From assembly GCF_000378505.1 (NCBI RefSeq), contig NZ_KB899996.1:1-64000 (forward strand): a stretch of DNA of 64,000 nt. Direction: 5' to 3'. The DNA comes from Modicisalibacter luteus DSM 23508 (GTDB lineage: Bacteria; Pseudomonadota; Gammaproteobacteria; Pseudomonadales; Halomonadaceae). The position numbers and the translations under genes are program-made. A model generated the notes under the pieces. It made no database searches, was not told the origin of the DNA, and saw only the letters and a list, made by a program, of their open reading frames with translations. Of the stretch, positions 52,530-59,526 are shown piece by piece. Position 1 is the first letter of the stretch. Each line of letters opens with the position of its first letter.

Positions 52530-52591
52530 GTCGCTCTCCTGAAAACGTCAAACGGCCCGCAGGCCGCGTTGATTGGCGGTTTGCCACCTAT

Positions 52592-52617
52592 ATGGGGTTG
52601 CCGCCGACGAACTCAAG
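52592..52617 (-). promoter_or_regulatory. Sigma-32 heat-shock promoter of grpE
   Basis: On the minus strand CTTGAG (52617-52612) and CCCCAT (52597-52592, continuing ATA) are separated by 14 bases, the same geometry as the dnaK promoter. It lies about 65 bases before the grpE start. Confidence 0.75.
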
Positions 52618-52730
52618 GGGCGAGACCGGATACGACACATGGGTGATTGAAGGCATGGCATGGACTACTGTATAAACGCACAGACAGCGAAACCTGACGC
52701 CCAAGAACCAAGACGCGCCCGGAGGTGGCC

Positions 52731-54404
52731 ATGCTGGTACAGCTTGCGATTCGCGATTTTGCTATCGTCGACAGTCTCGATCTCGACCTGCTCGGCGGCA
52801 TGACAGCCATCACCGGCGAAACCGGGGCGGGCAAATCGATCCTGCTCGGCGCACTGGGCTTGAGCCTGGGCGAGCGCGCCGATGCCGGTAGTGTACGCCA
52901 CGGCACCAAGCGCGCCGATATCACCGCTCGCTTCGACATTGCCAGCCTACCGGCGGCACAGGCCTGGCTCGATGCGCGCGAACTGCCTAGCGATGACTGC
53001 CTGTTGCGTCGGGTGATCACTGCCAGCGGCCGTTCCAAGGCGTGGATCAACGGCCAGCCGTGTACGGTAGGCGATCTCAAGGAACTCGGCGAACACCTCA
53101 TTGAAATTCACGGCCAGCATGCTCATCAGGCGTTGCTGCGCGAAGAGACTCACTTACGCCTGCTCGATGACTTCGCGGGCCAAACCCGCGCCGTCGCCGA
53201 ACTCGGCGAGCTGTATCGGCACTGGCAGGGGCTACGCCGCAAACTCAAGCGGCTTTCCGATACCAGCGACGAGATCCAGTCCCGTCGCCAGTTGCTGCGC
53301 TACCAAGTCGAAGAGCTCGACGTGCTGGCCCTGAATGAAGGTGAGCTCGAAGCGCTGGAACAGGAGCAGGAAGAACTGGCACATGCCGAGGAAATTCTGC
53401 GCGAGGCCCAGTTCGCCGCCGACTGCTGCGACCATGATGAGAGCGGCGCCCTGAACCTGCTACACCAGGCCCTGACCCGACTCGGCAACCTGCCCGGTGC
53501 CAACCGTGGCCCGCTCGCCGAAGCCTGCACCATGCTGGGCGATGCACGCATTCAGATCGAGGAGGCTGCCCGCGAGCTGCGCCACTTCGCCGAAGGTACA
53601 GAACTCGACCCGGAGCGCCTGGCCACTGTCGAGGATCGCCTTGGCGAAGTGCACCGCATCGCCCGCAAGCATCATGTCTTGCCCGAGGAACTGGCCGAGC
53701 TGCACGGTAAGCTGCGAGCCGAACTCGATTCGCTGGAAGGTGGCGACACCGACCTTGAAGCTCTGACTGCCGAGGTCAAGACAGTACGCGACGATTATCG
53801 CGCCCGCGCACGTACCATCGGCGAGACGAGACGTCAGGCCGCTGCGGCTTTCGCCAATGAAGTACAAGATCAGCTCGGCTTTTTGGCCATGGGCAAGACC
53901 AGTTTCGAGATCGAGATCATGGCTCGAGAAACACCCCAGCCGGACGGCATGGATAGCGCTCGCTTTTTGATCAGCGCTAACCCGGGCCAGCCTGCCCGTC
54001 CGCTGACCAAGGTCGCCTCGGGCGGGGAACTGTCACGCATCAGCCTGGCCATTCAGGTCGTCGCGGCTAGCCACAGCACGATTCCCAGCCTGGTCTTCGA
54101 CGAAGTCGACGTGGGGATTTCCGGTGCCACGGCAGAGATCGTCGGGCAGCTCCTGAGAAGACTCGGCCACTCGGGCCAGGTGCTGACCGTCACTCACCTG
54201 CCACAGGTGGCCGCTCAGGCCCACCAACATCTACACATCGAAAAGCAGGCTCAGGAAGACGTGACGCTGACTCACATGGCACTGCTCGATGAAGCCGGCC
54301 GCGTTCGCGAACTCGCTCGCATGCTGGGCGGGGTACACCTATCGGATCGCACTCTGGCCCATGCCCGTGAAATGCTGGACGCAAGCCAGCATCAACACCA
54401 CTGA
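52731..54404 (+). CDS. recN: DNA repair protein RecN
   Basis: SMC-like ATPase that tethers DNA ends in double-strand break repair. The 557-residue protein has Walker A TGETGAGKSILLGAL (about 30-44) at the N-terminus and a long central coiled coil. The C-terminal ABC signature (VASGGELSRISLAIQ) is followed by Walker B LVFDEVDVGISG. GGAGG 5 bases before the ATG at 52731 fixes the start; an in-frame GTG overlaps that site. No clear LexA box was identified in the grpE-recN gap. It is followed by a bidirectional terminator shared with fur. Confidence 0.97.
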   Translation: MLVQLAIRDFAIVDSLDLDLLGGMTAITGETGAGKSILLGALGLSLGERADAGSVRHGTKRADITARFDIASLPAAQAWLDARELPSDDCLLRRVITASGRSKAWINGQPCTVGDLKELGEHLIEIHGQHAHQALLREETHLRLLDDFAGQTRAVAELGELYRHWQGLRRKLKRLSDTSDEIQSRRQLLRYQVEELDVLALNEGELEALEQEQEELAHAEEILREAQFAADCCDHDESGALNLLHQALTRLGNLPGANRGPLAEACTMLGDARIQIEEAARELRHFAEGTELDPERLATVEDRLGEVHRIARKHHVLPEELAELHGKLRAELDSLEGGDTDLEALTAEVKTVRDDYRARARTIGETRRQAAAAFANEVQDQLGFLAMGKTSFEIEIMARETPQPDGMDSARFLISANPGQPARPLTKVASGGELSRISLAIQVVAASHSTIPSLVFDEVDVGISGATAEIVGQLLRRLGHSGQVLTVTHLPQVAAQAHQHLHIEKQAQEDVTLTHMALLDEAGRVRELARMLGGVHLSDRTLAHAREMLDASQHQHH

Positions 54405-54438
54405 GCCTTGCGCCACGCCTGAGCAGCCTTATAAACAT

Positions 54439-54472
54439 ATAAAAAGCCACGGCATTGACCGTGGCTTTTTAT
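54439..54472. terminator. Bidirectional terminator between recN and fur
   Basis: AAAAAGCCACGG and CCGTGGCTTTTT form a perfect 12-base stem with a CATTGA loop, giving U-tracts in both directions for the convergent genes recN and fur. Confidence 0.9.
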
Positions 54473-54489
54473 AGCATTCCTCAGGTTAT

Positions 54490-54945
54490 TCAGCGGCGAT
54501 GCCCGCCTCCTTCCTGACGACGTGTAGCGTTCGACCCCTTGGGGCGTACATAGAGAACCAGAGCGTGATCGACCAGCTCATAGCCGCGCTCCTCGGCCAA
54601 CTCACGCTGACGGCGCTCGATTTCCGCATCGTAGAACTCGACCACTTCGCCGGTTTCCAGGCACAGCATATGATCGTGATGTTCTTCCTGCGACATCTCG
54701 AATACGGCATGGCCGCCATCGAAATTATGACGCACGACCAAGCCAGCGGATTCAAACTGCGTCAATACGCGATACACTGTTGCCAGGCCAACGTCTTCGC
54801 CCGCGTCGAGAAGTGCCTTGTAAACATCCTCGGCACTCATGTGAAGATCTTCTTCGCGAGTCGCCTCCAGGATCTGCAGAATCTTGACTCGGGGCAAGGT
54901 GACCTTTAGACCTGCCTTGCGTAATTCCTGGTTTCTATCGGCCAT
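54490..54945 (-). CDS. fur: Ferric uptake regulator Fur
   Basis: Iron-responsive transcription repressor. The 151-residue protein has the winged helix (KVTLPRVKILQIL ... DVGLATVYRVLTQF) and the regulatory-site histidines HHDHMLCLETGEVVEF. It keeps one cysteine in the position where E. coli Fur has CxxC, and lacks the C-terminal cysteine pair, so the structural Cys4 zinc site is absent, as in Pseudomonas Fur. The C-terminus is Arg/Gly/His-rich. The ATG at 54945 fits family length; the open frame upstream crosses the divergent bamE promoter region. A TATACT-like -10 lies in the shared gap. Confidence 0.96.
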   Translation of the reverse strand: MADRNQELRKAGLKVTLPRVKILQILEATREEDLHMSAEDVYKALLDAGEDVGLATVYRVLTQFESAGLVVRHNFDGGHAVFEMSQEEHHDHMLCLETGEVVEFYDAEIERRQRELAEERGYELVDHALVLYVRPKGSNATRRQEGGGHRR

Positions 54946-55018
54946 GGTTGCTCTTCGCAGTAACTTATTGACTCGAGTATAATCGACCAAAGCAAACGAT
55001 AGTGAAAGATAGGGGCAA

Positions 55019-55456
55019 ATGCAAAACCTGATTAAAACAGTCACTTTTACACTCGCCCTCTCGATGATGAGTGGGTGCAGTTATCTCGGTGTCTACAAGC
55101 GTGATTTACCCCAGGGCAACCTGGTGACGCAGGACATGGTCAGCCAGCTGCAACCGGGCATGAGCCGCGAGCAGGTCCAGCACGTGATGGGCAGCCCGCT
55201 GTTGCCGGCGCCTTTCGATGCCAGCCAGTGGGACTATGTCTTCCGACTCGACGAAGCTTACGGAGACGTCAAGCAGCGCCGCGTGACGTTGACCTTCGAC
55301 AACAACCGGCTTGTGGACATCAATGCCTACGGCGATATGCAGGCCGATATGAACCTGTCGCCAGAAGCCAGTGACACCATCCCAATGGATGAAGGCGGTC
55401 CTGCGACCCCGGCCATGCCACAGAGCGTTCCCACCACGGGCAACGATCCTCTCTGA
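55019..55456 (+). CDS. bamE: Outer membrane assembly factor BamE (SmpA/OmlA)
   Basis: Lipoprotein component of the BAM complex that inserts outer membrane beta-barrels. The 145-residue protein has a signal peptide with lipobox MSGC (Cys about 19). The SmpA/OmlA domain follows with LQPGMSREQVQHVMGSPLL and WDYVFRL. A Pro/Ala-rich tail extends beyond the family domain. Divergence from fur across a short promoter region (TATAAT at 54979-54984) is the conserved fur-omlA arrangement of Pseudomonas. It converges with rnfH. Confidence 0.95.
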   Translation: MQNLIKTVTFTLALSMMSGCSYLGVYKRDLPQGNLVTQDMVSQLQPGMSREQVQHVMGSPLLPAPFDASQWDYVFRLDEAYGDVKQRRVTLTFDNNRLVDINAYGDMQADMNLSPEASDTIPMDEGGPATPAMPQSVPTTGNDPL

Positions 55457-55471
55457 AGGCTCTGCCTCAGG

Positions 55472-55771
55472 CTAACGCGATGCGTCAGCGGCCCGCTTGG
55501 CGCGCGCCTGCTTGGGGTCGATGAGCAGCGGCCGGTAAATTTCCACACGATCTCCAGCTTGCAACACATGCTGCTCGGGATCGCGCAAGCGTTTACCGAA
55601 GATACCCAATGGCGCCTGAGTAAAGGTGTTTTCGGGTAGATCGGGAAAATATTGCCCCATGTCGGCAAGCTGCACTGCAGCCTGTGCCGTGGTACCCGTG
55701 GGAACAGAAAGACTAATGATCTTCTGGCGGTCAGGCAGTGCGAAGGCCACTTCGACAGTTATGCCAGGCAT
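55472..55771 (-). CDS. rnfH: RnfH/RatB family ubiquitin-like protein
   Basis: 99-residue beta-grasp protein whose function is unresolved. It shows the family start MPGITVEVAFALPDRQ and the late GDRVEIYRPLLIDPKQARAKRA. The ATG at 55771 has GGAG 5 bases upstream and aligns with the E. coli start. Open reading further upstream would overlap ratA by more than 10 bases. It follows ratA on the same strand, the widespread smpB / ratA-rnfH-bamE neighbourhood. Confidence 0.92.
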   Translation of the reverse strand: MPGITVEVAFALPDRQKIISLSVPTGTTAQAAVQLADMGQYFPDLPENTFTQAPLGIFGKRLRDPEQHVLQAGDRVEIYRPLLIDPKQARAKRAADASR

Positions 55772-55793
55772 GTCGCTCCGAATTTCCGTCAGC

Positions 55794-56228
55794 TCATCGC
55801 CCATAGATCTCATCGGCTCGCTGAGTAAACGCATCGACCAGTTGTCCGGCGACCTGGCTGAATAGCTTGCCGAAGGCCATCCCCAGCAGACGGTTGGAGA
55901 ACTCGAAATTCATCTCCAGGCTGACCTTGCAGGCCTGCTCCCCCATCGGCGTGAATAGCCATTGCCCATTCAGGCGTTTGAACGGCCCCTGCACCAGTGA
56001 AAGCTCGATACGCTCAGGTTCATACAAATCATTGCGCGTAGTGAAACTCTGCTCGACGCCAGCCTTGGCCAGTGTCAACTCACCCACCAGATGCGCCTGG
56101 TCTCGCTCTATGAGCCGAGCACGTCGGCAGCCGGGAAGAAATTCCGGATAACTTTCGAAATCATTGACCAAATCGAACATGGTTTGGGCGGAATGCCGCA
56201 CCAGGGCGGACCGATTGACCGTTGGCAT
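55794..56228 (-). CDS. ratA: RatA family START-domain protein (type II toxin RatA / CoQ10-binding-like)
   Basis: 144-residue START/polyketide cyclase-fold protein. It begins [10 protein letters not shown] and has [17 protein letters not shown]-like (here [18 protein letters not shown]) and [15 protein letters not shown] near the C-terminus. E. coli RatA has been reported to block 70S ribosome association; the homologous eukaryotic Coq10 binds ubiquinone. Which role applies here is unknown. The GGAGAGG ribosome-binding site supports the ATG at 56228. It is divergent from smpB. Confidence 0.93.
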   Translation of the reverse strand: MPTVNRSALVRHSAQTMFDLVNDFESYPEFLPGCRRARLIERDQAHLVGELTLAKAGVEQSFTTRNDLYEPERIELSLVQGPFKRLNGQWLFTPMGEQACKVSLEMNFEFSNRLLGMAFGKLFSQVAGQLVDAFTQRADEIYGR

Positions 56229-56409
56229 GCACCTCTCCGCTATCATCAATGAACCGGGCACCATACTGGCCCGGCACAACCTGCGTACTATGGTAGACGA
56301 ACCGTTAAGCGTATCATGGCAAACTTCGACGCCAAGGCCTGGAAGGATATCATGCCTCACCCCATATCGGAGGCCTGGCGGACATTGGCACAATGAGACA
56401 CGAGGACGC

Positions 56410-56886
56410 ATGGCCAAGAAAAAAGCCAAGGTAGGTGACAACGTCATCGCCCTCAATAAGAAGGCGCGCTTCGAGTACCACATCGAGGAGTCCTTCGAGG
56501 CCGGGCTGGCCCTGGCCGGGTGGGAGGTGAAGAGCCTGCGCGCCGGCAAGGCCCAGCTCACCGACACCTATATTCTGGTCAAGAATGGCGAAGCCTGGTT
56601 GCTGGGCAGCCACATTACGCCATTGAATACTGCCAGCACGCATGTGGTGGCCGACCCAACGCGCACCCGCAAGCTGTTGCTGCATCGCAAGGAAATCGCC
56701 AGGATCTTCTCGCGCACGCAGGATAAGGGTCATACCTGTGTGCCGCTCAAGCTGTACTGGAAAAAAAACCTGATCAAGTGCGAGTTGGCTCTGGTGACCG
56801 GCAAGAAGCAGCACGACAAGCGGGCCACCGAGAAGGAACGTGACTGGAATCGCCAGAAGGCACGCATCATGCGTGAAAGCAAGTAA
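56410..56886 (+). CDS. smpB: SsrA-binding protein SmpB
   Basis: Partner of tmRNA in trans-translation: folds like an anticodon-stem mimic and recruits alanyl-tmRNA to stalled ribosomes. The 158-residue protein has [27 protein letters not shown]-type start, [11 protein letters not shown], and a basic C-terminal tail ([21 protein letters not shown]) that enters the decoding site. GAGG precedes the ATG at 56410. It is followed within 60 bases by ssrA, so both partners are adjacent. Confidence 0.97.
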   Translation: MAKKKAKVGDNVIALNKKARFEYHIEESFEAGLALAGWEVKSLRAGKAQLTDTYILVKNGEAWLLGSHITPLNTASTHVVADPTRTRKLLLHRKEIARIFSRTQDKGHTCVPLKLYWKKNLIKCELALVTGKKQHDKRATEKERDWNRQKARIMRESK

Positions 56887-56901
56887 GGGAGTGGGTTGGA
56901 C

Positions 56902-56930
56902 TTGCAGCCACCCGCACCAACTGATAACAT
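56902..56930 (+). promoter_or_regulatory. ssrA promoter
   Basis: TTGCAG (56902-56907) and TAACAT (56925-56930) with a 17-base spacer predict a start near 56937, a few bases before the mature tmRNA 5' end. Confidence 0.5.
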
Positions 56931-56942
56931 ATACAGGTTACA

Positions 56943-57323
56943 GGGGGCGACATGGCTTCGACGCCGATGACAACCTCCTAGGTGCATGCCGAGAGCGTGA
57001 TGTATCTCGTAAATCCAACATCACAATTAAATAGTCGCAAACGACGAAAACTACGCTCAGGGCGCTCTGGCAGCTTAAAAACTGCTGGTAGTTAGCCTGG
57101 CCCCAAAGCGATGTGCCTATCCATCGTGGAGGGGAGATGAGCTAAAGCTGATAGGATCGCGGTTGACGGCGCCTTCCCGTTAACCGTTAACACTTAGAAG
57201 GATCGCGGTATGGAATCCTGCCCGTCGGAGTTCATGCCGTTAAATCAAAAGACGGACCTAAGCATGTAGAGCCGAAGAGCGCGTGTCGGCGGACGCGGGT
57301 TCAATTCCCGCCGCCTCCACCAG
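56943..57323 (+). ncRNA. ssrA: Transfer-messenger RNA (tmRNA)
   Basis: 381-nt one-piece tmRNA for ribosome rescue. The 5' acceptor strand GGGGGCG pairs with CGCCTCC before an encoded ACCA 3' end. The T-arm GGGTTCAATTCCC and the 5' GACATGGCTTCGACG block are canonical. The tag reading frame at 57037-57078 (GCA resume codon to TAA) encodes ANDENYAQGALAA, which ends in the ALAA-type degradation signal and is three residues longer than the E. coli-type tag through the extra QGA. It lies directly after smpB. Confidence 0.97.
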
Positions 57324-57333
57324 ACACCCCACG

Positions 57334-57361
57334 AAAGAGCACCTCCGGGTGCTTTTTTCGT
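57334..57361 (+). terminator. ssrA terminator
   Basis: AGCACC / GGGTGCT with a short TCC-containing loop is followed by six T, 11 bases after the tmRNA 3' end. Confidence 0.85.
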
Positions 57362-57660
57362 TTCTGAAGCAGGGATAGGACAATTCTTAGCGTGATCTGA
57401 TTCACCCACCAGATCGCCTCCCCGCACCGAACGGGCTTTCAATGAAGTCGGTACTGTTCCTAGCATCTCTCCATCATGAGCGGTTGAAGGAGGGCTAGCT
57501 AAGTCAGCGCCTCCGCCAGGCGTTAAGCCTCCTTACGCTTACCCCGGACACTCTCTTACCGAGACGAGGGGACGCCCTCATGAAACGCAGAGAACCGCCC
57601 CCCTCCATGATTACCGTAAAGCGATCAAAGCCGCGATGGTTGCCTTATTGCCACTGTCTC
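57362..57660. other. Gene-free stretch after ssrA
   Basis: About 300 bases with no credible ORF. A plus-strand start at 57580 soon runs antisense through the next gene. An imperfect inverted repeat (GCGTTAAG / CTTACGC, about 57521-57540) is present. I see no copy of the tmRNA 3' end here that would mark an attachment site. Confidence 0.4.
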
Positions 57661-57999
57661 CTAGTTACTCGAGATAGGTGTCAAGGGCTCGTCATCCTGA
57701 TCAGGGTCGTGCTCGAAGCTTACATTGATTGTATCTTGCGTTATTGCCGTATTACTGTCGGCCTTGGCCTCGATACTCAGGTCACTGGACTGAACGATGC
57801 CATCAAGGACAGTGGAGGTCAGGGAGAGGCTGAAGCGAGGCTCCTGGTAGGCGTAGAGAAACTCGTGTTGCGTACATTTGTCACCTAGCACCCGCATGCC
57901 GCCTTCCTTGTAGACCAAATCCTTCGCATCAATGTGGACGAGATCTTCTTTCGCGGTGCCCACCTGAACGGTGATGCTCCCCTCTAGCTTCAATGGCAT
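57661..57999 (-). CDS. Hypothetical protein, possibly phage-derived
   Basis: 112-residue protein I do not recognise. It has no signal peptide or membrane segment, is rich in alternating hydrophobic/polar strands (GSITVQVG, FSLSLTSTVL, DTINVSFEHD) and ends in an acidic tail. This suggests a beta-sandwich, as in phage structural proteins, but that is speculation. An AGGAGG ribosome-binding site gives a strong start at 57999. It lies 120 bases after another short gene on the same strand and inside the accessory strip behind ssrA, a common integration site. Confidence 0.6.
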   Translation of the reverse strand: MPLKLEGSITVQVGTAKEDLVHIDAKDLVYKEGGMRVLGDKCTQHEFLYAYQEPRFSLSLTSTVLDGIVQSSDLSIEAKADSNTAITQDTINVSFEHDPDQDDEPLTPISSN

Positions 58000-58119
58000 G
58001 CTTATCCTCCTACATCCTTTGACGATTATCTCCAACCTACTCCCATCCGGATGCGGCGCGGCCCCGGACAATGATTCCATTCACTTGAGTGTAGTGGTGT
58101 GCCCTCCTTTCATGGCTCA

Positions 58120-58449
58120 TCAGCCGCCGTTCACATCCAGCCAGGCCCTATCCATTGCCTGGATCACTTCGATGAAGGCGTCAGGCGCAACCGAAAGCTC
58201 CTGAACCTCCATATAGGCCGTTATTTCTTCGAATGAGATGGGCTCAGGGTGTAGCCCCGCTGCTCGTGTCTTGGATAGTGCAGCGAAGGCTTTAAAATAC
58301 CAGCGCCCAGTTTCATCCAACGCCTCAATAATGTCCCTGGCGTCCTCTTCGCTTCCCGCCTGGGTCTGCCGGATCGCATCGGTCAGCATGGCCTTGCGCT
58401 GCTCCATTGGCATACCGTCGTGGTTAAGCGGCGCGTCAGGAGGCTGCAT
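58120..58449 (-). CDS. Hypothetical protein, resembles phage tail-assembly-chaperone-type small proteins
   Basis: 109-residue helical, acidic protein. After a flexible start it reads DIIEALDETGRWYFKAFAALSKTRAAG, then ISFEEITAYMEV and IEVIQAMDRAWLD. The pattern of two helical blocks around a Gly-Leu-His-Pro turn reminds me of small phage tail assembly proteins, but I cannot place it in a named family with confidence. An AAGGAG ribosome-binding site supports the start at 58449. It is followed on the same strand by the 112-residue unknown. It could be a domesticated phage fragment. Confidence 0.6.
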   Translation of the reverse strand: MQPPDAPLNHDGMPMEQRKAMLTDAIRQTQAGSEEDARDIIEALDETGRWYFKAFAALSKTRAAGLHPEPISFEEITAYMEVQELSVAPDAFIEVIQAMDRAWLDVNGG

Positions 58450-58552
58450 AACATATTCTCCTTCCGATGGATGTTACGTGCTAGAACTTCCTCTCTTTTA
58501 GCCTCGCAGGTTGGCGCATGAAAGCAAGGTCGTGGCCAACAACACACAAGCG

Positions 58553-58586
58553 CAAGAAAGCCCGGACGCGGGGCCGGGCTTTCTGA
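58553..58586. terminator. Bidirectional hairpin terminator in the accessory strip
   Basis: AGAAAGCCCGG and CCGGGCTTTCT form an 11-base stem with a GC-rich loop. On the minus strand it follows the 70-residue zinc-ribbon gene and ends TTTCTTGC. Confidence 0.65.
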
Positions 58587-58613
58587 GCACTTCAGTTCCA
58601 TTTACCTTGAGGC

Positions 58614-58826
58614 CTAATGAACCCTTTGCCCCCAACGCGTGCCAGCGGAGGACAACATGTAGGTGATGGCTTGCGATGCCTGGGTGTAGGCAGGCACGCT
58701 GACAAGAGCATAATCGGATTGCCGGCAATGCGGGCAAGGCGGCTTGCTGGGGGTTAACGCGTCCATGTAGAGCATGGACTCACAGTGACGACATACATAA
58801 AGTGCACGACTTGCAACAGCATCCAT
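58614..58826 (-). CDS. Small zinc-ribbon protein
   Basis: 70-residue protein with two CxxC knuckles (Cys12/15 and Cys31/34: CRHC ... CPHC) spaced like a rubredoxin-type zinc ribbon. A 35-residue tail with no membrane segment follows. Function unknown; such ribbons often bind nucleic acid or protein partners. The ATG at 58826 has AGGGG 6 bases upstream. The frame stays open upstream to 59030 but would cross the terminator of the neighbouring gene. It appears monocistronic, with its own terminator. Confidence 0.65.
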   Translation of the reverse strand: MDAVASRALYVCRHCESMLYMDALTPSKPPCPHCRQSDYALVSVPAYTQASQAITYMLSSAGTRWGQRVH

Positions 58827-59004
58827 TGCGACCCCTAGGCGATCCCTACCTCCGGCCAGTACGTCTGGCTTCTTCGCAAACAAGAGTGGCACCCGCATCA
58901 CTATTCGTCGAGATGAAAAGCACTCATGGCGAAGCGCGAGGGGGAATTGGTGCGCAAGACAAGCAACGGGGCAAGACAGCCATACTGGTGACGGAGACCA
59001 TAAG

Positions 59005-59028
59005 CAAAAAAGCCACCTGCCGGTGGCC
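59005..59028 (-). terminator. Terminator of the 67-residue zinc-ribbon gene
   Basis: On the minus strand GCCACC / GGTGGC with a GGCA loop is followed by six T, 43 bases after the gene's stop codon. Confidence 0.7.
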
Positions 59029-59070
59029 AATTACTACAGGCTTGCCTACATAAGAAGGCGGCACGATAGC

Positions 59071-59274
59071 TTATGAGGCCAGGCGACCCCATTGTCCATG
59101 CTGTGCCAACCGGCGTTTGGCGTGCGCCATCGTCTCTTCGAGCGAGTCACTCCGACACTTGAATGCATGACAGTCGGCACAGCGGACATCCTGCTCCACC
59201 TCATTCAGGGTGGGGATCATGAAGCGCTCTCCGCCGCACACATTGCAGCGCAGTTCCAGCGTTACCTTAAGCAT
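59071..59274 (-). CDS. Small zinc-ribbon protein with five cysteines
   Basis: 67-residue protein with CNVC (Cys10/13) and CADC (Cys32/35) plus Cys40, followed by a charged helix (SLEETMAHAKRRLAQHG). Function is unknown. It resembles phage Mu Com-like or general zinc-ribbon regulators only in cysteine spacing. The preferred ATG at 59274 has a purine-rich GGGAAAG upstream; an ATG 12 codons earlier is possible. A TATAAT (59314-59319 on the minus strand) lies 40 bases upstream, preceded by a TGTACA repeat described separately. Confidence 0.65.
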   Translation of the reverse strand: MLKVTLELRCNVCGGERFMIPTLNEVEQDVRCADCHAFKCRSDSLEETMAHAKRRLAQHGQWGRLAS

Positions 59275-59332
59275 TGGGCTTTCCCTTTCCATACAATGCA
59301 ACGTTTTCATTATACCCTGTCAAAAAAATTTC

Positions 59333-59352
59333 GCTTGTACAACTTGTGTACA
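59333..59352. repeat. TGTACA-ACTTG-TGTACA repeat
   Basis: Two copies of the palindrome TGTACA separated by ACTTG lie in an AT-rich region upstream of the minus-strand TATAAT that serves the 67-residue zinc-ribbon gene. It also lies about 180 bases before the plus-strand channel gene. It looks like an operator for a dimeric regulator. Confidence 0.35.
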
Positions 59353-59526
59353 GATATACTTTTTTATTCACAAATAAACCGTCAGACTAGAGCCTGTATC
59401 AGGCAAAATGGAAAGTGCGCGTCCCAAGAGCCGGCGCCCAGCGCCTCGACGCTTTTCCCAGAACGTCCCCCTGACATCAACTCGTGAGACGATGCGGGCT
59501 GACCCCCGCCAACATGGAGGTTCGTA

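Noticed and set aside
57245-57466. Minus-strand ORF with a WWRRRELNPRPP-like phrase overlapping the tmRNA 3' end
   Set aside because: This phrase is a well-known false translation of tRNA/tmRNA T-arm sequence and is not a gene.
57580-57888. Plus-strand ORF starting MKRREPPPS after ssrA
   Set aside because: After about 20 codons it runs antisense through the 112-residue gene, which has a strong ribosome-binding site. No good start signal of its own was found.
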